DNA of 10,275 nt from Bacteroidia bacterium (GTDB taxonomy: Bacteria > Bacteroidota > Bacteroidia > NS11-12g > UBA9320): assembly GCA_022425465.1 (NCBI GenBank), contig JAKMFK010000302.1, positions 1 to 10,275 of the forward strand. Reading direction: 5' to 3'. Below, one piece after another: positions 1 to 6,167 of this stretch. How positions within the stretch are numbered: position 1 is the first letter of the stretch; the number at the start of each line of letters is the position of its first letter. The notes under the pieces were generated by a model that was given only the letters and a program-made list of their open reading frames with translations, was not told where the DNA came from and made no database searches. A program made the translations under genes and the position numbers.

Positions 1-355
1 TTTTAATTTCCCATACCTGAGTAGTTCGCCCGAGATGTAGGGCTTTAGCAGTAGCGAAAACCATCCCCTCACGAACACTTTTTATATGGCTTGTGTTTAG
101 CGTAAGCCCAAGACATGATTTGTTTTGGTGTGCTACAACAAGATTACCTGCAAGACTTGCTACATTTTCAGCAAGTGCTGCTACCGCCCCCCCGTGTAAA
201 AGCCCTAATGGTTGGTGGACTTTGGATGAAACGGGCATGCTCATAGTTACAAAATCTTCACCCAAATCAGTTACCTTCATTTGAAGGTGTTCGGCTAAGG
301 TATTTTTACCAAAGTCGTTAAGTTGAGATATCTTTATAGATTTGTAAGGTATCAA
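1..355 (-). CDS. PaaI/YdiI-like hotdog-fold acyl-CoA thioesterase (C-terminus cut by window edge)
   Basis: Predicted cytoplasmic hotdog-fold thioesterase that hydrolyses an acyl-CoA. Reading the minus strand gives 118 residues, with the last 20 or so missing beyond the left edge (the family is usually about 140 residues). The central helix motif is plain: LLHGGAVAALAENVASLAGN at about residues 52-71. His54 and Glu63 lie where E. coli YdiI and EntH have their catalytic His and Glu. The strand ending in GRTTQVWEIK is also typical. I place the start at a TTG (355-353), giving Met-Ile-Pro-Tyr-Lys, because relatives begin a few residues before a Tyr-Lys pair and no in-frame ATG lies between there and the neighbouring gene. 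Relatives in Bacteroidota often sit beside menaquinone genes and may act on 1,4-dihydroxy-2-naphthoyl-CoA, but nothing in view fixes the substrate. It is divergent from the phosphatase gene with a 12-base gap. Confidence 0.88.
   Translation of the reverse strand, partial: MIPYKSIKISQLNDFGKNTLAEHLQMKVTDLGEDFVTMSMPVSSKVHQPLGLLHGGAVAALAENVASLAGNLVVAHQNKSCLGLTLNTSHIKSVREGMVFATAKALHLGRTTQVWEIK
337..344 (+). promoter_or_regulatory. Possible -7 element (TAGATTTG) for the histidine phosphatase gene
   Basis: TAGATTTG fits the Bacteroidota -7 consensus TAnnTTTG exactly and ends 23 bases before the ATG at 368. The upstream half is poor: no TTG lies at the usual distance, and the TTG at 323-325 is too close. 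If real, the promoter lies within the first codons of the divergent thioesterase gene, so the two transcripts would overlap at their 5' ends. Confidence 0.3.
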
Positions 356-367
356 ATTAGTTAATTT

Positions 368-985
368 ATGACTGCAAAGAAAACGATTTATATTATAAGA
401 CACGGTGAGACAGACTATAATCGACAGGGGATAGTTCAAGGTAGAGGTATAGATAGTTCTTTAAATGAGTTGGGTCGGGAGCAAGCACATCAGTTTTATC
501 TGGCATATCATCACATTCAATTTGATCGAATTTATACGAGTGAATTAAAACGAACACATCAAAGTGTAGACGCTTTTTTAAAAGCAGGACATCAGCATCA
601 TATTTTACCAGAACTAAATGAAATTGATTGGGGTGTGTTTGAAGGACTCAAGGGAAATGCGGAAAGTAAAAAAGCTTATCAGTCCATTATTTATGATTGG
701 TCCTCTGGTTTGTTAGATCGTTGTGTTGAAGGTGGAGAAACACCAAATTCGGTCTTAAAGAGACAAAAAATAGGGTTGCAAAAAATAATTTCTACAACGG
801 ATAAGTCTATTCTGATATGCATGCATGGGAGGGCTTTGAAAATATTTTTGTGCTTATTGACGAATACTCCTTTGAGTGAAATGAATCGGTTTCATCATCA
901 CAACTTGACGCTATATCAACTAGAATATGACGGACAGCAATTTGAAATTGTCAAAGAAAATTGTTCCAAACATTTGAGTATTTAG
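368..985 (+). CDS. Histidine phosphatase family protein (phosphoglycerate mutase-like)
   Basis: 205-residue cytoplasmic phosphatase of the histidine phosphatase superfamily, branch 1. The signature RHGETDYN at residues 11-18 supplies the phospho-accepting His12 and Arg11. Arg62 in SELKRTHQS contributes to the phosphate pocket. ELNEIDWGVFEGL (82-94) carries the usual acid, most likely Glu85, and CMHGR (151-155) supplies the second histidine, His153. Length matches small members such as the CobC/GpmB-type phosphatases. No cobalamin or glycolysis gene lies nearby, so the substrate cannot be given; candidates are phosphosugars, alpha-ribazole phosphate or phosphoserine. The ATG start is 12 bases from the divergent thioesterase start. 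The 3' end converges on frr across 27 bases in which I see no terminator hairpin. Confidence 0.93.
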   Translation: MTAKKTIYIIRHGETDYNRQGIVQGRGIDSSLNELGREQAHQFYLAYHHIQFDRIYTSELKRTHQSVDAFLKAGHQHHILPELNEIDWGVFEGLKGNAESKKAYQSIIYDWSSGLLDRCVEGGETPNSVLKRQKIGLQKIISTTDKSILICMHGRALKIFLCLLTNTPLSEMNRFHHHNLTLYQLEYDGQQFEIVKENCSKHLSI

Positions 986-1012
986 AGCGGTTCAGCGTTT
1001 TCAATTTAATCG

Positions 1013-1576
1013 TTAGATTGTCATGATTTCTTTCTCTTTGTTGGCAATAGTATCGTCTATTCGTTTGTTGTAAGAATCAACAATTTTTTGTACCTCATTT
1101 TCACCATCTTTCGCCATATCCTCACTCAATCCGTCAGATTTTAGTGATTTGATTAGATCGATAGCATCCTTTCGTGCACTTCTTAATCCAATTTTACCAT
1201 GTTCGCTTTCTCCCCTAACTTGCTTAACCAATTGCATGCGACGTTCTTCTGTTAATGCTGGAACATTTATAATCACTTGTTCACCGTCATTTTGAGGATT
1301 CAACCCAAGATTGGCATGCAAAATTCCTTTACTAATCTCATCAAGCATTCCTTTTTCCCAAGGTTTAACCATAATGGTTTTTGCATCTGGGGTATTAACG
1401 TTAGCTACCTGACTTAATGGAACCTGACTTTCATAATACTCAACAGTCACACTATCTAACATAGACGGGGTTGCTTTGCCAGCTCGAAGTTTTCCTACTT
1501 CTCCTGCGACATGGGTCAATGCTTTTTCTGCAGCAACTTTCAATTCGTCAAGAATCATCTTTATATCATCGTTCAT
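1013..1576 (-). CDS. frr: Ribosome recycling factor
   Basis: 187 residues, essentially the family length (185 in E. coli). Frr acts with EF-G after termination to split the 70S ribosome and release mRNA and tRNA. The sequence is diagnostic throughout: an N-terminal long helix, the GKATPSMLD segment, the domain II strands with NVNTPDAKTIMVKPWEK, then LNPQNDGEQVIINVPALTEERR and the second long helix with KQVRGESEHGKIGLRSARKDA. The start is ATG. In many bacteria, Bacteroidota included, frr follows pyrH; here the gene 48 bases upstream encodes an unrelated membrane protein. A promoter candidate in that 48-base gap suggests frr can be transcribed on its own. No shortening or missing region is seen. 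Confidence 0.98.
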   Translation of the reverse strand: MNDDIKMILDELKVAAEKALTHVAGEVGKLRAGKATPSMLDSVTVEYYESQVPLSQVANVNTPDAKTIMVKPWEKGMLDEISKGILHANLGLNPQNDGEQVIINVPALTEERRMQLVKQVRGESEHGKIGLRSARKDAIDLIKSLKSDGLSEDMAKDGENEVQKIVDSYNKRIDDTIANKEKEIMTI

Positions 1577-1599
1577 ATCCTAAATTCGGTAGTTTCAGG

Positions 1600-1630
1600 C
1601 AAAGAAAATTAATTATTAGCAGTGTTACAA
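1600..1630 (-). promoter_or_regulatory. Candidate promoter of frr
   Basis: Read on the minus strand: TTG at 1630-1628, then 20 bases, then TTTCTTTG at 1607-1600. This fits the Bacteroidota pattern TTG(N17-23)TAnnTTTG with one mismatch in the -7 box. The -7 box lies 23 bases before the frr ATG, and the TTG overlaps the 3' end of the upstream membrane protein gene. It would let the essential frr gene be expressed independently of the two genes above it. Confidence 0.4.
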
Positions 1631-2527
1631 GAATATTATTCGACAGACATAAAGCGAGGTTGAAATTACAACAATTAGAGCAAAGAAAAGAGCATTTGTA
1701 AATATATTTTTCTCGAGATATACAAATGTAAATGACAACAAAATGGACAATGCCATTGACGCATATATTATTAAATCTTGGTTTGAAAAGATTAGTGCCG
1801 TCATTAAGCCCAAAACTAATTGAGCTAAAAATATGTAATTGATATTTTTACTCAAATTTGGAAATCTAAACGAATAGCTGTTCAATTTTAAAAGATGAAA
1901 TAAGATACTAAATAATATGATTGGCGATGTAATTTTAAGAAGAACAATCCTACTTGGATGGCTTGTTGAGGATAAATTAGGGATCATTGCTGTCACTTTA
2001 TCAGGGTTATCCAATAAAAAAAATATGCCTATTGCACTGACGATAACCATTCCTAGATTAACCAGTGACATTAGTAAACCCCGAACATTAAAAATTCCAA
2101 CTTGTATGAACAAAATTATGATGGGTATAAAAAAGAGAACACTTTGATTGTAAAAAGCTTGTGATATGCCCAGGATAAACCCTAAATAAATGAGATGTAT
2201 TTTAGCATAATTGGGAATTTCTTTAGCCCTAAAAATCAAATAAAAAGCCGACAAGAAAATCGCTCCATAGATGGTGATTTCCAGTGATAAATTAACTATG
2301 AAAAAAGCAGAAAAGAGGGAGAACAGTACCGAAGGTAGGGCGGTTTTCTTATTTAAAATTTTAAATCGAAAACATAAAAAGTTAAGAATCAAACCCTCGA
2401 GATAAAGTAAGAATATTAGCCCTATTTTTTGAACAGAAAAATCAGGTAAGATGTAGACATAGAAGAGATTAATCAAACCAGCTAGGATAAATCCAAAACT
2501 ATTTTTTTGTGTTAGTAATTTTATCAA
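1625..2527 (-). CDS. Polytopic inner-membrane protein of unknown function (DUF6427-like architecture)
   Basis: 300 residues, very hydrophobic, with roughly nine to eleven predicted membrane helices, for example near residues 12-28, 35-53, 84-99, 110-125, 130-145, 150-172, 200-215, 229-247, 252-270 and 278-298. Short basic loops (RFKILNKK, FRAKEIPNYAK) point to the cytoplasmic side. No transporter or enzyme motif is visible. Size, helix count and the opening Met-Ile resemble the uncharacterised flavobacterial DUF6427 membrane proteins; this is a resemblance from memory, not a search. The start is TTG at 2527-2525. It overlaps the TGA stop of the secreted-protein gene as TTGA, and no in-frame ATG or GTG lies just upstream, so translation is probably coupled to that gene. 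Function unknown. Confidence 0.75.
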   Translation of the reverse strand: MIKLLTQKNSFGFILAGLINLFYVYILPDFSVQKIGLIFLLYLEGLILNFLCFRFKILNKKTALPSVLFSLFSAFFIVNLSLEITIYGAIFLSAFYLIFRAKEIPNYAKIHLIYLGFILGISQAFYNQSVLFFIPIIILFIQVGIFNVRGLLMSLVNLGMVIVSAIGIFFLLDNPDKVTAMIPNLSSTSHPSRIVLLKITSPIILFSILFHLLKLNSYSFRFPNLSKNINYIFLAQLVLGLMTALIFSNQDLIIYASMALSILLSFTFVYLEKNIFTNALFFALIVVISTSLYVCRIIFL

Positions 2528-3969
2528 TTGTAAATTAATTTTAAAAGTGAAAATCTCCTGTTCTTGTATGTTGGAATGATTATTTTATCGGAAGAAACTT
2601 GCATTGCTCCTTCAGGAATTACAGCTAGATAATCCAGTTCAGTTTTGATTAATTTTTGTCGAGTTGTTTGCCCATTATTGTAAATCGTGTATTGAACAAC
2701 TTCGCCAGAATTTCGAAATTGATCATTGTACAAAAGTTGGATATATTTTTGCCCAACAAACAAGGCCGCCGAGCTAAAATAGCCACCGTCGTTAATCGTA
2801 ATTTGATTTTTGGTGATTTTATGTTGCCACTCAGTAAAGAATTCGTTGTCGTAACTAAGGGTTAGAATTTCATTGAATTTATAAATATTTTTTGCAGTAC
2901 TTTGAGAAATACCATTAATCACATAAACATCGCTTTCTGTGGTAATGTCTTTTTGTTCAGCTATTATAACAACGCCTCCATCCGATTTTGGAACGCAACT
3001 TTTTAGTTTAAAATCCCCCGAAATTGTATTGGAATTAAAAAAACCAGTGTTCAATGTTTTGAGCCATTTAGGATCAAATCGACGATAAACGGTTTCCCAT
3101 GTTAATTTAGTCGAATTGAAGTTTGAAAATACTGCACCTACAAATCCAGATGAGTTAGGTAGACCATAAAATCCCGCAAATTGGGCGGCATCATTTGAAC
3201 GATTATAAATCAAGGATCCTGACCCAATATTTGTTGTATCTGAGAATGTGTAGGAGTTAATAGTATCTGGTCTAATTGTCAGTATGATAGCCTTCACATT
3301 TGATTCAAGTTGGTTAGTCACATAGCAGTACAAGGAGACGACTCCTCTATTGTTAATGCATGCATCTTTTAAGGTGAGACGTTGCATATAATTAAACCTG
3401 TGACTCTTTTTATGGATCAAGTTGTAATTTAAATCAAATAAATAACTTTTAACTGTGGGATAATTATTTTCATAATTAAGCATACTTATGGATAATTGAT
3501 TCAATGAATCATTTAGGCATAACTGAATAGTATTAGACCCCAATGGTTGCTTGTTTTGATGTGCGAATAAAATAATATCCTCTGATAGGGGCTTCAAGTC
3601 ATAGGATAACCACGAACCTGTAATGATATAATTTTTTGCTGATTTATTTCTTTTTGATTTTATCATCAGAATCCCTTTTGGAGTCATCTGAATTTTCAAA
3701 ATTTGTGATTTTTTCAAGTCAATATATAAACTTAAGTCCAAATTAAGATCACTATTGTAGCGTTCCAAGAAAACACTCTTGGAATAAAAACGATTGCGGT
3801 ACCTCATCAGAAATACACCGGCTTTGTTTTCTCCAATAACTTTTGGGAAGATTGCTCCACCCTTTAATTTAATGGGGTTACTCCATTGCATTTCCTGAGC
3901 ATGAAGCGATAAGTTGCCAGCCCAAAGAATAAGTATGATAAACCCTATTTTTTGAATGTATTTTTGCAC
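2524..3969 (-). CDS. Secreted or periplasmic protein of unknown function
   Basis: 481 residues, start GTG at 3969-3967. An in-frame stop lies two codons upstream and the next Met is at residue 27, beyond the signal sequence, so GTG is the best start. Residues 1-25 form a classical signal peptide: basic QKYIQK, hydrophobic IGFIILILWAG, and a cleavage site after LSLHA before Gln-Glu. No lipobox cysteine is present. The mature part is rich in short strand-like stretches separated by Asn/Ser/Gly turns, suggesting a beta-rich and possibly propeller-like fold. I recognise no domain or catalytic motif. It ends in SLLKLIYN, with no type IX secretion C-terminal domain that I can see. Its stop overlaps the start of the membrane protein gene by four bases, so the two probably form an operon and may work together at the envelope. 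Confidence 0.8.
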   Translation of the reverse strand: MQKYIQKIGFIILILWAGNLSLHAQEMQWSNPIKLKGGAIFPKVIGENKAGVFLMRYRNRFYSKSVFLERYNSDLNLDLSLYIDLKKSQILKIQMTPKGILMIKSKRNKSAKNYIITGSWLSYDLKPLSEDIILFAHQNKQPLGSNTIQLCLNDSLNQLSISMLNYENNYPTVKSYLFDLNYNLIHKKSHRFNYMQRLTLKDACINNRGVVSLYCYVTNQLESNVKAIILTIRPDTINSYTFSDTTNIGSGSLIYNRSNDAAQFAGFYGLPNSSGFVGAVFSNFNSTKLTWETVYRRFDPKWLKTLNTGFFNSNTISGDFKLKSCVPKSDGGVVIIAEQKDITTESDVYVINGISQSTAKNIYKFNEILTLSYDNEFFTEWQHKITKNQITINDGGYFSSAALFVGQKYIQLLYNDQFRNSGEVVQYTIYNNGQTTRQKLIKTELDYLAVIPEGAMQVSSDKIIIPTYKNRRFSLLKLIYN

Positions 3970-4017
3970 GCGTTAAAGTACTACACAAAAGAACGAATTT
4001 ATTAAATAAACTATCTA

Positions 4018-5193
4018 TTGAAGCATCAAGTTATTCGCACGGTAGATCCCGAAAAAGCAATTTTGATTGGGGTAGAACCCAAAAATGTTCCCATAAACAC
4101 CAATCATGTATATCTAGATGAGTTGGAGTTTTTAGCCTATACAGCAGGTGCTAAAAGTGTAAAGCGTTTTACCCAACGATTAGATTTCCCAAATCCAAAG
4201 ACCTATTTTGGAAAGGGAAAGATAGAAGAGATTGCAGCCTATGTCAAGGCTAATCAAATTGATTGTGCCATTTTTGATGATGAGCTGACCCCCTCACAAA
4301 TCAGAAATTTAGAAGAATTTATCTCATGTAAAATCATTGATAGAAGCAGCTTAATACTTGATATTTTTGCAAAAAATGCACGAACAGCTCAATCAAGAAC
4401 TCAGGTAGAATTAGCACAAAGTGAGTACTTACTTCCTAGGTTGACCCGTATGTGGACACACCTCCAAAAGCAAAAAGGAGGAATTGGGATGAAAGGACCT
4501 GGTGAAAAGGAAATCGAAACGGATCGAAGGGTTATTCGAGATAAAATTGCTAAACTAAAAAAGGACCTTGCTCACATTGATAATCAGAGTTCCACCCGAA
4601 GGAAAAATCGTGAATCGCAATATAGAGTGGCTTTGGTAGGATATACCAATGTGGGTAAATCTACGCTGATCAATCTTTTGGCAAAGTCAGATGTACTGGC
4701 TCAAGATAAACTCTTTGCAACACTTGATAGTACTGTTCGTAAGGTCGTATTTCCCCCAGACCCCATCACGTATCAGCCTTGCATTTTTTTGCTTTCAGAT
4801 ACTGTTGGATTTATTCGTAAACTCCCTCATCAACTGATTGAAAGTTTTAAGAGTACCCTAGCAGAGGTGATTGAGGCTGATATTCTTCTTCATGTTGTTG
4901 ATGTAAGTCATCCCCAGTTTGAGGAGCAAATGACAACAGTATCTCATACCCTTGCCGAGATTGGAGCTAGTGATAAACCTGTAATTACCATCTTCAATAA
5001 GATAGACCAATATCACCCGTTGGCTTCTTCGGATGATATTTTTCAAGATACCACCATTTATGATATCCCTACCCTCAAAAAAACATGGATGGCCAAATTG
5101 AATCACAACATTGTTTTTATTTCAGCTAAGAAGGATCAGAATATCGATGAACTGAAAGACTTGATTCGCAAGAATATTTTGGAGCTGCGTTAG
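4018..5193 (+). CDS. hflX: GTPase HflX
   Basis: 391-residue cytoplasmic GTPase that binds the large ribosomal subunit; in E. coli HflX splits stalled or heat-damaged 70S ribosomes. The N-terminal domain has the family signatures TYFGKGKIEEI (62-72), RTAQSRTQVELAQ (122-134) and GGIGMKGPGEKEIETDRR (154-171). The G domain shows G1 GYTNVGKST (208-216), G3 DTVGF (261-265), G4 NKID (327-330) and G5 ISAKK (368-372). The start is TTG at 4018: an in-frame TAA lies four codons upstream, the first downstream Met is near residue 145, and no other usual start codon precedes the conserved region. The gene is divergent from the secreted-protein gene (48-base gap). That gap holds no convincing TAnnTTTG box on the plus strand. 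A probable terminator follows the stop codon. Confidence 0.96.
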   Translation: MKHQVIRTVDPEKAILIGVEPKNVPINTNHVYLDELEFLAYTAGAKSVKRFTQRLDFPNPKTYFGKGKIEEIAAYVKANQIDCAIFDDELTPSQIRNLEEFISCKIIDRSSLILDIFAKNARTAQSRTQVELAQSEYLLPRLTRMWTHLQKQKGGIGMKGPGEKEIETDRRVIRDKIAKLKKDLAHIDNQSSTRRKNRESQYRVALVGYTNVGKSTLINLLAKSDVLAQDKLFATLDSTVRKVVFPPDPITYQPCIFLLSDTVGFIRKLPHQLIESFKSTLAEVIEADILLHVVDVSHPQFEEQMTTVSHTLAEIGASDKPVITIFNKIDQYHPLASSDDIFQDTTIYDIPTLKKTWMAKLNHNIVFISAKKDQNIDELKDLIRKNILELR

Positions 5194-5215
5194 TTGTTGT
5201 GCACTAATTTTTTTT
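5190..5215 (+). terminator. Probable intrinsic terminator of hflX
   Basis: The stop codon region forms a short stem, TTAGT (5190-5194) with ACTAA (5203-5207), around an eight-base loop. Eight T residues follow at once (5208-5215). The stem is weak, with one G-C pair, but its position and the T run fit a rho-independent terminator at this convergent junction. Confidence 0.45.
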
Positions 5216-5228
5216 AAGGCGGAAGGCC

Positions 5229-6038
5229 TTATTTCATAATCGCCTTCATTGCCATTGCAACACCGTCTTCTTTATTGGTTTTAGTGATGTAGTCAGCCAT
5301 TGCCAAGACTTCTGGTTTTGCATTGCCGACAGCCACCCCCATACCTACTGCTTCCAACATTTCCATATCGTTGTAATTGTCACCAAATGCAATGACTTCT
5401 CCCCAGTTTAAATCCGTAAATTCTTGGTCTAAGAGCGTTTGTATGGCTGATTTTTTAGATATCTTTTTGTTGGCTATTTCCAAATAGGTATCCTTTGATT
5501 TATATACATGTAGTTCGTCTTGGTATGAGCCAATTAATGATTCATAGATTTTTGCAATATCCTCTGCAGGCCCCATACACATTACTTTATGAGCACCTCT
5601 GTTGGTTTGTTTAAATTCAGAAAGGGTGTCTTGTATATTACGAACTACAGGCTCTACCTTAGTATTATTGGTTTCACGTTCTGCCCAATAATCCCATTGA
5701 GGTACAAACCAATCATCTGAATGGTATATGCTTACATGTACTTCAGTTCCTGAAGCTAATGCAGCAATTTGACTTACAATTTCAATGGGGATTTCCATAC
5801 TTGTCAACACACGTCTACCTGCAAGAATAAGCCCACCGTTATAGGCAATTAACGGGCTTTCTTCAATGGACAAGTCACGTTGCAAGTGTCTCATTGCATC
5901 CGGCATCCTCGAAGATGCAAGTACACAATGACAGGCATCTTTAATGCGATTGAACTGAGTGATTGTTGCAGGCGATAATCCTCTATCTTTATTTAGAAGA
6001 GTACCATCAATATCCGAGCAAAGTAGCTTGTAATTCAT
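5229..6038 (-). CDS. Cof-type HAD-IIB family phosphatase
   Basis: 269 residues, typical for Cof/YbiV-type haloacid dehalogenase phosphatases, which hydrolyse sugar phosphates, FMN, pyridoxal phosphate and similar small metabolites in the cytoplasm. Motif I is CSDIDGTLL, with nucleophile Asp9 and acid/base Asp11. Motif II is LASSR (40-44). The large C2-type cap lies roughly between residues 75 and 190. Motif III is the lysine of KISKKSAIQ (192-200), and motif IV is FGDNYNDMEML (218-228), which holds the Mg2+ ligands. GVAVGNAKPEV after it is also a family hallmark. The ATG start is preceded by a promoter candidate. The 3' end faces hflX across 35 bases. Substrate cannot be inferred: these enzymes are broad and no pathway gene sits next to it. 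Confidence 0.93.
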   Translation of the reverse strand: MNYKLLCSDIDGTLLNKDRGLSPATITQFNRIKDACHCVLASSRMPDAMRHLQRDLSIEESPLIAYNGGLILAGRRVLTSMEIPIEIVSQIAALASGTEVHVSIYHSDDWFVPQWDYWAERETNNTKVEPVVRNIQDTLSEFKQTNRGAHKVMCMGPAEDIAKIYESLIGSYQDELHVYKSKDTYLEIANKKISKKSAIQTLLDQEFTDLNWGEVIAFGDNYNDMEMLEAVGMGVAVGNAKPEVLAMADYITKTNKEDGVAMAMKAIMK

Positions 6039-6058
6039 TTTGCTGCGAAAAAAAATAC

Positions 6059-6088
6059 CAAAAATGAAAGATTTAGAAAATATACAAA
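6059..6088 (-). promoter_or_regulatory. Candidate promoter of the HAD phosphatase gene
   Basis: On the minus strand TTTG (6088-6085) is followed after 18 bases by CATTTTTG (6066-6059). This matches the Bacteroidota -33/-7 pattern TTTG and TAnnTTTG with one mismatch. The -7 box ends 20 bases before the ATG at 6038. It is back to back with the paaZ promoter candidate, about 25 bases apart. Confidence 0.45.
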
Positions 6089-6114
6089 TAGATTTCCTCC
6101 GTTTAGTAACATTT

Positions 6115-6142
6115 TTGCTTAACTGCGATTGTTTTACCTTTG
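6115..6142 (+). promoter_or_regulatory. Promoter of the paaZ operon (Bacteroidota type)
   Basis: TTG at 6115-6117, a 17-base spacer, then TACCTTTG at 6135-6142. The -7 box fits TAnnTTTG exactly and the spacing is in the accepted range. It ends 25 bases before the paaZ ATG, which predicts a leader of roughly 20 bases with no room for a riboswitch. I see no clear operator palindrome overlapping it. Confidence 0.65.
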
Positions 6143-6167
6143 TTCACGTATCTGAAAATATACCTGT

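Noticed and set aside
1471..1701. Plus-strand reading frame across the start of frr
   Set aside because: It overlaps the conserved N-terminus of Frr and the 3' end of the membrane gene on the other strand, and resembles no protein.
3970..4017. Promoters in the 48-base gap between the secreted-protein gene and hflX
   Set aside because: A minus-strand TTCTTTTG (3993-3986) is one mismatch from the -7 box but has no -33 partner at a sensible distance, and nothing on the plus strand fits for hflX.
5215..5231. Stem-loop TAAGGC/GCCTTA at the end of the HAD gene
   Set aside because: The hairpin is real, but on the minus strand it is followed by A residues, not T, so it is not a good terminator for that gene. 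The T run belongs to the hflX side.
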